From contig JAFSOU010000048.1 in assembly GCA_017443265.1 (NCBI GenBank), positions 1-46,947 of the forward strand: 46,947 nt of DNA. The letters are read 5' to 3'. Of the stretch, positions 35,401 to 43,161 are shown in pieces. The position numbers and the translations under genes are program-made. Below the pieces are notes generated by a model. The model saw only the letters and a program-made list of their open reading frames with translations, was not told the origin of the DNA and did no database searches. Origin of the DNA: Bacteroidales bacterium (GTDB lineage Bacteria > Bacteroidota > Bacteroidia > Bacteroidales > P3). Every line of letters starts with the position of its first letter. Within the stretch, counting starts at the first letter, position 1.

Positions 35401-35801
35401 TGGTGGCACAGCAGGAGCAGATACGCCGTATGATGCAGCAGTACGCCGACGAGCTGAAACAAAGCTCCGCAGGTCAGGCCGGCAAGGAGCTGGACGACAT
35501 AATGCAGAAAATGGAGCAGACCGAACACGACCTTGTCAACAAAACCATTACAGAACAGACACTTATGCGCCAACAGCAGATAATGACACGACTGCTGGAG
35601 CACGAAAAGGCACAGATGCAGCGCGAAAAGGACGACCGCCGCCAGAGTACCGAGGCCCACGAAGTTCTACAGCTCTCCAAACCCGACCTCGAAAAATACA
35701 AACAGCTGAAAGACAAATCCATAGAAACCCTCAACAACTCCCCCGCCCCCTTCACCGACTTCTATAAAAACAAGGTCAACGAATATTTTTTTAATCAGTG
35801 A
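32415..35801 (+). CDS. DUF4175-type membrane protein with long coiled coil
   Basis: 1128 residues from GTG 32415. Membrane helices at about 24-44, 57-77 and 155-175 are followed by beta-rich repeats with Ig-like patterns (VRLTYPSYTGRPSETL at about 290, DVAPSIAVVE at about 388). From about 500 to the end it is Gln/Lys/Glu-rich and strongly coiled-coil, with several interruptions (a Gly/Ser/Lys-rich patch with KKSGSCKKSGTC at about 930-950). Proteins of this family are widespread in Bacteroidota near core genes, with no settled function. A long periplasmic or cytoplasmic rod anchored in the membrane is the structural reading. Confidence 0.8.
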   Translation: MSDNDLIITKIDAFIRKYNKSRMIKGGICVAALLLTAFLVAVLSENFAYFSTTVRTVIFWLYIVAAVTLIAVYIIVPLAKMHRIGKVLDREQAAVIIGEHFPGIGDKLLNLLQLKTLSETQDSDLLLASIEQKTAALSPLPFRSAVDLKQNRKYLKYLIIPLLAIVVLLIAAPTLITSPSERILHHGTFYQKPAPFAFELLSHPLQAVRQEDFLVRVAVVGKTVPDEVFVNIGNLTYKMKKEDKAEFSYLFKNVQKTVQFHFEAAGVQSQPFELEVFPKPVLLNFDVRLTYPSYTGRPSETLSNVGDFSVPEGTVVQWSFQTQNADNLFFVADTAITTFTPNGNGRLVVDKRLFSSLNYGFFTSNNYVKSSDTLRYTITAIPDVAPSIAVVETHDSLLNDRVFFRGQIKDDYGFSRLAFTLEKSSPQSSQKIVQTYNLALQKGVSAQEFYYILNVNELQLAKGETLEYYFEVWDNDGIHGPKSTKSQVFQMRMPTEQEVQNQIDANNESIQNTGELSMSEIKKTQQEIDELMRKLVDKKELTWQDKKDLEQLAKKQKQLKNDIARMQEQIRQNNAFQQQYHQQSEAIMEKQRQLEQLFQQLMSDEMKELMKEIDKLLNDSDKDKLQEALENIKLKNDDIEKQLDQNLELMKRLEAEKMVENAIQKAEELAQKQRDLAKESEKASKKDAAKLSQKQEQLGKEFKELQQSLDKAQEQLRQLEDSPTLRRDKSLEKQIENQQNNAKQNLDKGKNKNASQNQKQAADDLDKLSNQLAESMVDMEQEDLAEDVETIRQLLKNIVTLSFNQEELIDDLNKTYIQDVRYQTIINRQNRIKSDFVAVEDSLRAIAKRQIKVAPMISKEVSAINTNISYSLRDLLRLNQNYYGQSKNTGASRSMQYAVTSLNNLALVLAESLDQMQQQMRQNNQQKKSGSCKKSGTCNNPSQGNSGKKPSPKTMKQLQDALNKQLEALKKQIDSKGKQQGGSRQNSEFSEQFAKMVAQQEQIRRMMQQYADELKQSSAGQAGKELDDIMQKMEQTEHDLVNKTITEQTLMRQQQIMTRLLEHEKAQMQREKDDRRQSTEAHEVLQLSKPDLEKYKQLKDKSIETLNNSPAPFTDFYKNKVNEYFFNQ

Positions 35802-35833
35802 ACAATACAGCCGTAGCGAAACATTTCAATAAT

Positions 35834-35860
35834 AAAAAGGTGCCTTTTTGGCACCTTTTT
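35834..35860. terminator. Bidirectional terminator
   Basis: AAAAAGGTGCC (35834-35844) and GGCACCTTTTT (35850-35860) pair perfectly around five T's, between two convergent genes. Confidence 0.85.
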
Positions 35861-35871
35861 ATTATCTGAAA

Positions 35872-38211
35872 TCACTCTCGCACTGCCAGCACTATGCGCT
35901 GTGCCGGGCTGCCGCCCACCTGCACAAGGTAAACCCCTGCCGTGGGCATTCGGAAACGCAATACCCCCACAGCCCGCGGCTGTACGTGCAGGCAACGCCC
36001 CGAAACATCATAGACGCGCACAGTTTCGCCCTCCGCACCGCTAATAATGATATTTAGCCCGCTTTGGCCTATCTTCCACGGCATCGCCTCCGCACCCTGT
36101 ATGCTTACGTGCGTGGTGTCGTAGATGTGGATGGTGTCGTAAATATGAATTGTGTCGTAGATGTAGATTGTAGTTGTGTCAAGCACCGGAATAGTGTCGA
36201 AAAGGTGTGTCCAAGTGGTGTCGAACACCTGCGTGTGGGTGGTGTCGTTGTACCATATTGTATCGTTTGTCCACAGAGTGTCGTTGTGCCAGATGGTGTC
36301 GTTATGCCACAAAGTATCGTAAACGGGTATTGTATCGTATGAACGTACAGTGTCGTACACTTGAATGTGAGTGGTATCATAAACGCCTATTGTATCGAGC
36401 ACGGTAAGCATTTTGCCTAGCGGAGTGGCGGGCATATATACGCTGTCGCCCCACTGTGTGGCGGTGATGGTGGCGTTGCCGCGCGACTGGAAAAATATGG
36501 TATCGTGCGACACCGTGGCTACCCTGCTGTTGCCGCTGGTGTAGGTTACAGGCAGGCCGCTGGTGGTTGTGGCTGTGGCCACCACAAAGCCCTCGCTCAG
36601 GCGTTTGCCTTGCAGGTTCTGGCTCCACACTATCTGCTGCGGGGCATCCGCCTGCGGGTACTCGTAGGCTCCTATATCCACTCGACCTCCCGAAACGCGG
36701 TGGTTGCCGTCCAAATCCAAGGAATCTTGGTAGGTAAGTGTGTTGTAGTACGGGTAACCGGCATCTATGCATGCCGAACCCGAATCCAGATGCCAGTCTG
36801 CCTGCATTATGGCAAGGGAGTCTGCGCTATTTGTAGCCGCACCGGCAAAAGTTGTAGGCCGCACAAAACGAACATAGTTCTTGGTACTGTCCGTGCCAGT
36901 GTTGAGGCTGTCTAAAAGCACAAGACCTGTTGTTCCGCTCAAACTTTGTTGCATAAATGCGTTATATAACGTATGTTCGTAACTATATTTACCAACTAAC
37001 TGTTTATTTGTATTTCCTACATTTCCCCAAAATATAGCATTGTAAAGTCTAACCGAGTTTTTTGTTCGTAATATATAGGCTTTGTTTGAAGAATAATTAG
37101 TGGTAGATGCCCTATTGTTTGCGAATGTACAGTTCTGAATTGTGGAATTTGTCGAACCATTGTGATAAATAATATTTGCATTATGATAATTATCAACTCT
37201 ATATTTATTTTGAACTGTATTATTAGCTACTACACAATTTCTCATCATAATTGTACTATTGTTTCTAATATTGAACAAACTCAATGTTGAATCTAAATAA
37301 GTTGAATCTGCACAATAATTGTTTTTTATGATACAATCTCCAAAATTAACCAAACCACCTGAAGTCCAAGTGAACAAACCACCATTCCGTGATTTCAACA
37401 ATCTGTTATTTGAAAAACTGCAATTTATGAATGATGCAGATCCCGTACCACATTCAATAAGAGTAGACACATTCGACGCGTTATTAGCAATATGGCAATT
37501 ACGAAAATATGCATACGAGTTATTATTAGTACCTGTTATTGAAGCCACATTCATTCCATTTTCAAAAATACAATTATCTACATAAACAGAGGTGAAGTTT
37601 TGCAAAAAAAGAGCACAACCACCATAACCATCAATTTTTACATTTTGTATTTTAGAATTACCAGAATAAGAACAAATCACATAGTAGGCATTTGGCGTTC
37701 TCTCAGAAATAGAACAATTGCTTAAAACATATTGTCCCCTCAATAATATTGTGTAATAAGGAATATTTGATGTGCTTTGCGGTATAACAAACCCATCAAT
37801 CATGGTTTTTGAAGTAGCCTCTTCATTAGAGGAGCAATAAATACGATAATAACGGTAATTCATACTTTCATATATTTGAAAGTTAGTATTAACTACCGAA
37901 GCCAATCCGTTTTGCAAATAACCATAAGTAAGTTGTTGACGCTGAAACAGGTAAGACTCCGTCCCTTCAAAACCTCCATAAATATGCACTTGGTTTTTCA
38001 AAGTAAAACCGCTATATATTCCAATTGCTACAAATACGGAATCCCCTCTTTGAGCAGAATCAATTGCCGATTGTATAGTTCTTCTTGCTGTTGCCCAACT
38101 CAAACCGTCATTATTGTTGTTGCCAAAATTAGAAACATAATAAGTTGTAGCATTAATATTATTAAATACAATAATTAACGCAAAGGTCAAAAATCCCAAT
38201 AACTTTTTCAT
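35872..38211 (-). CDS. Exported parallel beta-helix protein with D-T repeat linker and T9SS C-terminus
   Basis: 779 residues. Signal peptide (MKKLLGFLTFALIIVFNNINA), then TTYYVSNFGNNNNDGLSWAT, a typical start of right-handed beta-helix adhesins/lyases. Many Asn-rich turns follow to about residue 480, closing with VDIGAYEYP. A short Ig-like part follows, then a 100-residue stretch with fifteen xDT units (genomic 36103-36403), then a T9SS type A tail (VRVYDVSGRCLHV, AGVYLVQV). It is therefore probably surface-displayed or released. The gene lies 33 bp after the 180-aa gene and no promoter was seen between them, so it may be the last gene of the DUF2589 operon. The N-terminal two-thirds is much AT-richer than the C-terminal third. 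Confidence 0.82.
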   Translation of the reverse strand: MKKLLGFLTFALIIVFNNINATTYYVSNFGNNNNDGLSWATARRTIQSAIDSAQRGDSVFVAIGIYSGFTLKNQVHIYGGFEGTESYLFQRQQLTYGYLQNGLASVVNTNFQIYESMNYRYYRIYCSSNEEATSKTMIDGFVIPQSTSNIPYYTILLRGQYVLSNCSISERTPNAYYVICSYSGNSKIQNVKIDGYGGCALFLQNFTSVYVDNCIFENGMNVASITGTNNNSYAYFRNCHIANNASNVSTLIECGTGSASFINCSFSNNRLLKSRNGGLFTWTSGGLVNFGDCIIKNNYCADSTYLDSTLSLFNIRNNSTIMMRNCVVANNTVQNKYRVDNYHNANIIYHNGSTNSTIQNCTFANNRASTTNYSSNKAYILRTKNSVRLYNAIFWGNVGNTNKQLVGKYSYEHTLYNAFMQQSLSGTTGLVLLDSLNTGTDSTKNYVRFVRPTTFAGAATNSADSLAIMQADWHLDSGSACIDAGYPYYNTLTYQDSLDLDGNHRVSGGRVDIGAYEYPQADAPQQIVWSQNLQGKRLSEGFVVATATTTSGLPVTYTSGNSRVATVSHDTIFFQSRGNATITATQWGDSVYMPATPLGKMLTVLDTIGVYDTTHIQVYDTVRSYDTIPVYDTLWHNDTIWHNDTLWTNDTIWYNDTTHTQVFDTTWTHLFDTIPVLDTTTIYIYDTIHIYDTIHIYDTTHVSIQGAEAMPWKIGQSGLNIIISGAEGETVRVYDVSGRCLHVQPRAVGVLRFRMPTAGVYLVQVGGSPAQRIVLAVRE

Positions 38212-38244
38212 TACACATAGCGTATTAAAAAAGATAGATGAATT

Positions 38245-38787
38245 TTACAAAATTGGATAGGTAACTTCAGCTAGCAATCTTAAAACATCTACTTGTCCAA
38301 TATTTGACACGGCATTGTTTATACTACCCGATAACTGCTCATTTTTTTTTAAGCGAATATACAAAGTGTTGATAAATTCCGAAAAATCAGTAGAACTATC
38401 ATAATGTAAAATTCCTGCTTCATTTATTTGATTAATTACTTGAGTCAAAAATGTATGCACATTTTCAACTTTTTCATTTAGAGGGGTGTATAATGCAAGA
38501 ACTATAGTTTGGGCGGGATTGATAGTTGCAAGCATAGCCGCAATTTTCTCTTTGCGGTTTTGTTTTTCCGCTATTTTTGCAAGCATGTCGGCCTTAATTC
38601 CAGCAACGGCTGAAGATTCGGCAAAACCGAACTGCTTAAGTTGCGCTGATGTTTGCGTAAGCCAGTCCAACCATACGGCAGAAGCCGTGCCGTCGCAGCG
38701 CTCGAAAGCGTTGACAATATCCGGCACCTGCTGCAGTTTGTCGTACAAAGCCTGCACAATATCCAAAGTGGAACCCTGTCGCCTCAT
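38245..38787 (-). CDS. Unknown 180-aa helical protein of the DUF2589 module
   Basis: 180 residues, mostly helical by pattern, no signal peptide and no membrane helix. Basic/Gln-rich start (MRRQGSTLDIVQALYDKLQQ), then a helix with repeated Ala/Lys/Glu (KADMLAKIAEKQNRKEKIAAM). I do not recognise a family. It begins 4 bp after the stop of the 242-aa gene and so is surely co-expressed with it. It is cytosolic by appearance. Confidence 0.65.
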   Translation of the reverse strand: MRRQGSTLDIVQALYDKLQQVPDIVNAFERCDGTASAVWLDWLTQTSAQLKQFGFAESSAVAGIKADMLAKIAEKQNRKEKIAAMLATINPAQTIVLALYTPLNEKVENVHTFLTQVINQINEAGILHYDSSTDFSEFINTLYIRLKKNEQLSGSINNAVSNIGQVDVLRLLAEVTYPIL

Positions 38788-38791
38788 AGCA

Positions 38792-39520
38792 TTATTCGGG
38801 AGTTAGTGTGGAATCCACCCCACCTTGTTCGTTGCGCGAGAAAGCCCACTGCACACCGTCTTCCTTTATATTGAGTTTAACTCGGAAAATGGCATTGCTG
38901 TCAACCCCGCTGAGCTCCTGTGCGGTGGCGAGCACCGAAAGCCCTGACGAGGCGTTGGAAGTGGTCATTGTTTTCTTCAGCTTTTGCTTTACAGAATTGG
39001 AGGCAGCAGTTTCGCTTGCGGAAATTTGGACACCATGTTGGTTGAGTACATTGTATGCCTCTAAGGATATTGTTTCGGCACTCTCGGCAAGAGTTGAATC
39101 AATGTCCGTAGTATTCAGCAAAGCATTGTGAGCATCAACAACTTTGGTAGAGATATTGGTGTTGAGGGCATCTCGCAATGTTGTTGCCCCCATATCCGGA
39201 TTGTCGGGATTATCGTATGTATAATCCAGCATTTCGCTGCTTACATTAAACGAAGTGCAGACAGAATCTATGACTTGCGTTGTTACATCTGCATAATCCA
39301 CTGTATCATTTACAGTAATTGTGGAACCACCTTGTTCTGCAAGAGCCACAGGGATTTCCATTTCCACATTGCCGATACGCATACGCGGAATGGCAAAATG
39401 TTTCAAAACATCGTGGTCGTGGTATTGGATAGCCAACTCGGCGGAGTAGGCATCGGCGGAGGCGCGAGCCTCCGCCATGCTACGTACTAAGCCGCCTATA
39501 TATTCCTCTAATAAAATCAT
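38792..39520 (-). CDS. Unknown 242-aa protein resembling the neighbouring DUF2589 protein
   Basis: 242 residues, no signal peptide. Its start, EYIGGLVRSMAEARASAD, parallels KYIGGPMQAAVDAQNSAA of the upstream protein, and HFAIPRMRIGNVEMEIPVAL parallels VPFLTMLSIPALRISEM. The middle (about 75-200) is Ser/Thr/Asp-rich and unlike the neighbour. The end FRVKLNIKEDGVQW resembles the neighbour's beta-strand MKIHVKIENDE. It is probably a diverged paralogue working in the same complex. Function unknown. It follows the DUF2589 gene by 52 bp. Confidence 0.65.
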   Translation of the reverse strand: MILLEEYIGGLVRSMAEARASADAYSAELAIQYHDHDVLKHFAIPRMRIGNVEMEIPVALAEQGGSTITVNDTVDYADVTTQVIDSVCTSFNVSSEMLDYTYDNPDNPDMGATTLRDALNTNISTKVVDAHNALLNTTDIDSTLAESAETISLEAYNVLNQHGVQISASETAASNSVKQKLKKTMTTSNASSGLSVLATAQELSGVDSNAIFRVKLNIKEDGVQWAFSRNEQGGVDSTLTPE

Positions 39521-39572
39521 TTAATTATAAATGAGTTATCTATCAATATTTTTTATGATATTGTTTTTATTT

Positions 39573-40199
39573 TCAATTTCCTAAATTATTTGTTTCATCT
39601 CCTTCTTCATCTATATCAGTCCCCGAACTTTGAGGCGGATTTAATTGTGCCTCAATCATGCTTTCGAGTATGTCGAGAAGTCTTTCCAATCCTGTTGGCA
39701 TTTCATCATTCTCAATTTTTACGTGGATTTTCATTGAGTACGTGCGTTGAACTTTTTCCGTATCACTGGATTGTTGTTGGTAAGCTGCGGAAACATTAAA
39801 CTTGATTTTCCATGCATTTGCGCCTACACTGGCGGCAATGCCAAGTGACTTTGATTCGTCATGGGTTTCAACTGAATTTAACTTGCAGTTAAAATCAATT
39901 GTCATTTCCGATATGCGTAACGCAGGAATTGATAGCATAGTCAAAAAAGGAACTTTAAGCGATACTTCATCCGTTGTTCCGTCGCTATTGGTTTTAGTAT
40001 AACTAAAATCAATCATTCGCAATGATTGTGAAGTAATTTCACCATTGTTGTTCCTGTCAATATTCAATCCAACTTCTTGAATAAAATTGACTTGTGATAA
40101 TGCAGCTGAATTCTGAGCATCAACTGCTGCTTGCATAGGTCCTCCAATATATTTGGAGAAATCCAAGCTGTTCAATTCGTTTACAAAGTTTGTTGCCAT
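39573..40199 (-). CDS. DUF2589-family protein
   Basis: 208 residues. GGPMQAAVDAQNSAALSQVNFI then LKVPFLTMLSIPALRISEMTIDF is the pattern I associate with DUF2589. The last 30 residues are acidic and flexible (SGTDIDEEGDETNNLGN). No signal peptide or membrane helix is visible. It is the first gene of a three- or four-gene minus-strand unit with a well-formed promoter 64 bp upstream. DUF2589 has no established function that I know of. Confidence 0.75.
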   Translation of the reverse strand: MATNFVNELNSLDFSKYIGGPMQAAVDAQNSAALSQVNFIQEVGLNIDRNNNGEITSQSLRMIDFSYTKTNSDGTTDEVSLKVPFLTMLSIPALRISEMTIDFNCKLNSVETHDESKSLGIAASVGANAWKIKFNVSAAYQQQSSDTEKVQRTYSMKIHVKIENDEMPTGLERLLDILESMIEAQLNPPQSSGTDIDEEGDETNNLGN

Positions 40200-40446
40200 A
40201 ATTCTTTAAAATTTAATGATTTATACTATTTTTGTTTATTTTTTTCTACATAATAGACACTGCAAAGGTACTATTTATTTTTGAAAAAACAAAAAAAAGG
40301 AGAAAAAAAATCAAGATTTTTTGCGGTTTGTCCGCTGTATGGTTTGGGTAAATAAAAATTCGTGCGAGGTGGGAATTACACCATACCCCCCCCTAAATAA
40401 CTGTGTGTCAATGTATTAAAAATGGCATTCATCGCAATGTCCGAGT
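40200..40446. other. Intergenic gap with promoter only
   Basis: Apart from the promoter for the DUF2589 unit (40263-40292) I see no gene, repeat or hairpin worth naming. A run of nine C's sits at about 40386-40394. Confidence 0.6.
40263..40292 (-). promoter_or_regulatory. Promoter of the DUF2589 operon
   Basis: On the minus strand TTG (40292-40290), a 19-bp spacer, then TACCTTTG (40270-40263), 63 bp before the start codon. Confidence 0.75.
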
Positions 40447-41298
40447 TTACAGGTTTTTAATTTCTTTGGCGGTGAGGCCGGTAATATCGGCAATGGTTTT
40501 GGTGTCCATCCCCTTCTGTTTCATATTTCGGGCAATGTCGAGCTTTTCCTCTTTGTGGCCTTCGGCCTTGCCTTTTTCCATGCCTTCGCGGTATTTCTTT
40601 TTGTTGCTGTTGTTTATGTCGTTGTAGGCAGTCATGGCCTTGTCGTACTCCATGCGTTTCTCGGGTTTCATCCTGTCTATCTCTGCATGGCGGAACAGCG
40701 AGGAGAACACTTTCTCCTGCAATTCGGGAGGTTTTTTCATCAGCTTGGAGAGATTGCGGAGCACAAACAGCCATTTGTCGTACAAGGTAACCAGCTGGGT
40801 ATGGTCTTTGTTGAACTTGGGCAACTCTATGGTTATGTATGTGAGCTTGTCGAAAAACACCTCGTGGGTGGCCACATCTATCAGCTTGGCCTCGTGGTGC
40901 GGCTCGTCGTTGTCGTTGTTGAAAACAAAATTCAATATGCCTATGGTATAAACGTGGCTTAGGTTGAAATCCCAATCACCGCGCTTGGCCTGTTCGCGTA
41001 TGGGGAAAGTGGAGTAATACACCATGCGATCCAAGAAATAGTCCTGGTCCACGTTCTGCATCTCAACAATGATATAATCGCCCTTGTCGGTGGTGCAGTA
41101 CACGTCGAAAATGGCACGGCGAGAATACAGACCCCCATCGAGATGCTCCGTATTGCGGTAGGTAACATCCTTAATAACGTGCCTGCCGTTGAAAAGAGCG
41201 TTGAGGAACGAGATAAGATACTCCTTGTTCAGCTCGCTGCCAAAGATGTACTTAAAACCGAAATCCGTGTAAGGACTTATATAACGTTGTTTTTCCAT
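40447..41298 (-). CDS. PD-(D/E)XK nuclease family transposase-like (Rpn type)
   Basis: 283 residues from ATG 41296-41298 (MEKQRYISPYTDFGFK). A longer frame from 41403 crosses the promoter and was rejected. TDFGFKYIFG is the family signature start. Asp65 in RAIFDVYCTT and Glu79-x-Gln81 in YIIVEMQ are the nuclease residues (D...ExQ). The C-terminus carries a Lys/Glu-rich stretch and a short helix-turn-helix (KTIADITGLTAKEIKNL). Rpn proteins promote recA-independent recombination in E. coli. They are common in Bacteroidota, often many per genome. A solo gene with its own promoter; no inverted ends were found. Confidence 0.88.
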   Translation of the reverse strand: MEKQRYISPYTDFGFKYIFGSELNKEYLISFLNALFNGRHVIKDVTYRNTEHLDGGLYSRRAIFDVYCTTDKGDYIIVEMQNVDQDYFLDRMVYYSTFPIREQAKRGDWDFNLSHVYTIGILNFVFNNDNDEPHHEAKLIDVATHEVFFDKLTYITIELPKFNKDHTQLVTLYDKWLFVLRNLSKLMKKPPELQEKVFSSLFRHAEIDRMKPEKRMEYDKAMTAYNDINNSNKKKYREGMEKGKAEGHKEEKLDIARNMKQKGMDTKTIADITGLTAKEIKNL

Positions 41299-41315
41299 TG
41301 TTCCGAAAATTTTTG

Positions 41316-41323
41316 CAAAGATA
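41316..41323 (-). promoter_or_regulatory. Promoter -7 box of the Rpn-like gene
   Basis: TATCTTTG read on the minus strand, 17 bp before the start codon. Confidence 0.65.
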
Positions 41324-41522
41324 CGACTTTTTTCCGGTTTGGCAAAATGTTTCTGGAAAAAGCAAGAAAAAGGAGAAAATTTTTGCTCATTGCCCAAGGC
41401 CAAAAACCTGTAACAACATTGTGTCCTTTTTAAGTGTGCAATATTTCAAAACATATCAAGCTAAAAAACACCTTGTTACTAAGTTTTCAACTGAATGTTT
41501 TTGTAAAAAATCCGTCCAAAAG

Positions 41523-41553
41523 TTTGAATAAAAGTAAAAAATCCGTATCTTTG
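41523..41553 (+). promoter_or_regulatory. Promoter of the RsbW-like gene
   Basis: TTTG (41523-41526), a 19-bp spacer, then TATCTTTG (41546-41553), 17 bp before the GTG: one of the best promoters in the window. Confidence 0.8.
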
Positions 41554-41570
41554 CTAATACGTTACAAAAA

Positions 41571-42035
41571 GTGTCTGATATGGAAACTATTAAAATTCAA
41601 TCGGTTGAGGCCAATATACCGCAAGTTGAGGCTTATCTGGAATCGGTATGCTCCGATTTCAACTGCTATAATTATTTCGGCACCATCTCCGTTGCAGTGC
41701 TGCAAGCTGTTGAAAATGCGATAGTTCACGGCAACAAGTGCAATCCCGACAAAACCGTTACCATCAAATACTCGCGTGCCAAGGGCGGTCTTGCCTTTGT
41801 GGTGGAGGACGAGGGCAACGGCTTCGACTACACCCAATACACCGACTTGCCCACCGACACTGAGCAAGGCACCGGCCTCTTCCTGATGAACGTCCTCTCC
41901 GACCAGTGCCAGTTCTCCAACCATGGCCGAAAAGTGAAAATGCTGTTTAAAATACAAGGTATCGATGCCGGCTATTCCATGGAACGCGCCAACACCCTTA
42001 CCTCCTTTTTCCAAAAAGCAACAGTCAAAATTTAA
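41571..42035 (+). CDS. RsbW-like ATP-binding protein (HATPase_c)
   Basis: 154 residues from GTG 41571; ATG 41580 is equally possible. QAVENAIVHGN is the N box, VEDEGNGFD the G1 box and GTGLFLM the G2 box of a GHKL ATPase. This is the form seen in anti-sigma factor kinases of the RsbW/SpoIIAB type. No anti-anti-sigma or sigma gene lies beside it. It sits upstream of ybeY and mnmG, a neighbourhood I recall as frequent in Bacteroidota, so a housekeeping signalling role is more likely than stress control. Confidence 0.85.
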   Translation: MSDMETIKIQSVEANIPQVEAYLESVCSDFNCYNYFGTISVAVLQAVENAIVHGNKCNPDKTVTIKYSRAKGGLAFVVEDEGNGFDYTQYTDLPTDTEQGTGLFLMNVLSDQCQFSNHGRKVKMLFKIQGIDAGYSMERANTLTSFFQKATVKI

Positions 42036-42075
42036 TTGTTTCCCATTATCTTCTGCCGCAGGCAGATGTCATTCA

Positions 42076-42117
42076 CAAGATTTAATAGATTTCGCGAGCT
42101 TCAGCGAGCAGGAAAAA
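42076..42117. repeat. Interspersed repeat element, CAAGATTTA...GATTTCGCGAG type
   Basis: Related to elements at 32251-32295 and 43085-43130. Each has CAAGATTTA, an AAGATCTCG-like core, a short self-complementary GCGAAGC or GAGCTTC part and ends CAGGAGAAAA. About 45 bp long. Confidence 0.65.
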
Positions 42118-42200
42118 CACACTACAAAATGCTAATTATAAAAATCTAATATCAAGCGAACAACTTTTCCGTTGGTCGCTTTTTTTTAAAACGAAAAACC

Positions 42201-42449
42201 ATGAAACCAATATTAAGCACCCTGTTAAAAATTTTAGGAATAACCCTCGGCCTTACCGTTTGCGTACTTGTTACCCTCGGTCTGAAAATTGACCCTAAAA
42301 TTATTTTTCTTCTCCTCGGCTCCGGAATCGTTTGTCTCGGCATCTCACTTTTCGACGAAAAATCCGACAACGATAACTCCTCCGACAGCGATTTAATCCC
42401 CTACCATAACTCAAAAAACAGATTTTATCGCAACCAAAACGAGGAATAA
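42201..42449 (+). CDS. Small membrane protein
   Basis: 82 residues. Two hydrophobic helices (about 5-27 and 34-50, GITLGLTVCVLVTLGL and IIFLLLGSGIVCLGI) are followed by an acidic, Ser/Asn-rich tail (DEKSDNDNSSDSD). No family is recognised. Its codon use resembles its neighbours and it starts with ATG just after a repeat element. It may be translated with ybeY downstream but the gap is 102 bp. A real gene is likely, not certain. Confidence 0.55.
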   Translation: MKPILSTLLKILGITLGLTVCVLVTLGLKIDPKIIFLLLGSGIVCLGISLFDEKSDNDNSSDSDLIPYHNSKNRFYRNQNEE

Positions 42450-42551
42450 TGCCCGAAATCACGGTTTAAACAATTGACTATCAATAAAATACTCAGTATT
42501 TCACATCAATCGCAAAATCTTTGTAAAAACTAATTTGAGCTAAAAAACGCC

Positions 42552-42977
42552 ATGGCAATCACATTTTCGAACAACGACATCAAATTTTCTTTAAAAGAAA
42601 AAAACCGACTCAAAAAATGGATCACCCAAGTGGTGGAAAAACAAAAAAAGAGGGTAGGGGACATCGGTTACCTTTTTTGCGACGACGAATATATTTTGCA
42701 AGTCAACCGCGAGTACCTCGACCACGACACCTACACCGACATCATCACTTTCGACTATGTGGAAGGCGACATCATTTCCGGCGACATCTTGATCAGCATC
42801 GACAGGGTAGGGGAGAACGCCAAGAATTTCGGCTGCACTTTCGAGCAGGAGCTGCACCGCGTCATCATCCACGGAGTGTTGCACCTTTTGGGCGGCAAGG
42901 ACAAAACCCCCGCCGAAGCCGCCGCCATGCGAAAGAAAGAAAACACCGCGCTCGCTTTGCTGGAAGAAATCTTATAA
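42552..42977 (+). CDS. ybeY: Endoribonuclease YbeY
   Basis: 141 residues. rRNA maturation and ribosome quality-control RNase. The active site region VIIHGVLHLLGGKDKTP gives the first two zinc His, but the third (HxxxHxxxxxH in most YbeY) is replaced, with Asp at that position. I recall the same KDK form in other Bacteroidota YbeY, so it is probably lineage-typical. YLFCDDEYILQVNREYLDHDTYTDIITFDY is the conserved core (described at about residues 41-70). A near-promoter AATCTTTG is at 42516-42523. It precedes mnmG. Confidence 0.92.
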   Translation: MAITFSNNDIKFSLKEKNRLKKWITQVVEKQKKRVGDIGYLFCDDEYILQVNREYLDHDTYTDIITFDYVEGDIISGDILISIDRVGENAKNFGCTFEQELHRVIIHGVLHLLGGKDKTPAEAAAMRKKENTALALLEEIL

Positions 42978-43084
42978 ACTTTTTGCCGCAAGCGGCAGTT
43001 ATAATACTCCTTGCCCTTCGGGCAGAGATCTCGTAGATATTGTAGATTGTTTTTTTATAAATGCGAGTGAAACGAGCTAATCAA

Positions 43085-43130
43085 CAAGATTTACAAGATC
43101 TCGTGAGCCGAAGGCGAACAGGAGAAAAAA
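43085..43130. repeat. Interspersed repeat element, CAAGATTTACAAGATCTCG type
   Basis: Second good copy of the family at 32251 and 42076; a partly inverted piece (AGATCTCGTAGAT) lies just before it at about 43025. Confidence 0.65.
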
Positions 43131-43161
43131 AATAAAGATTTACCGACCAAAAAAAGAAAAA

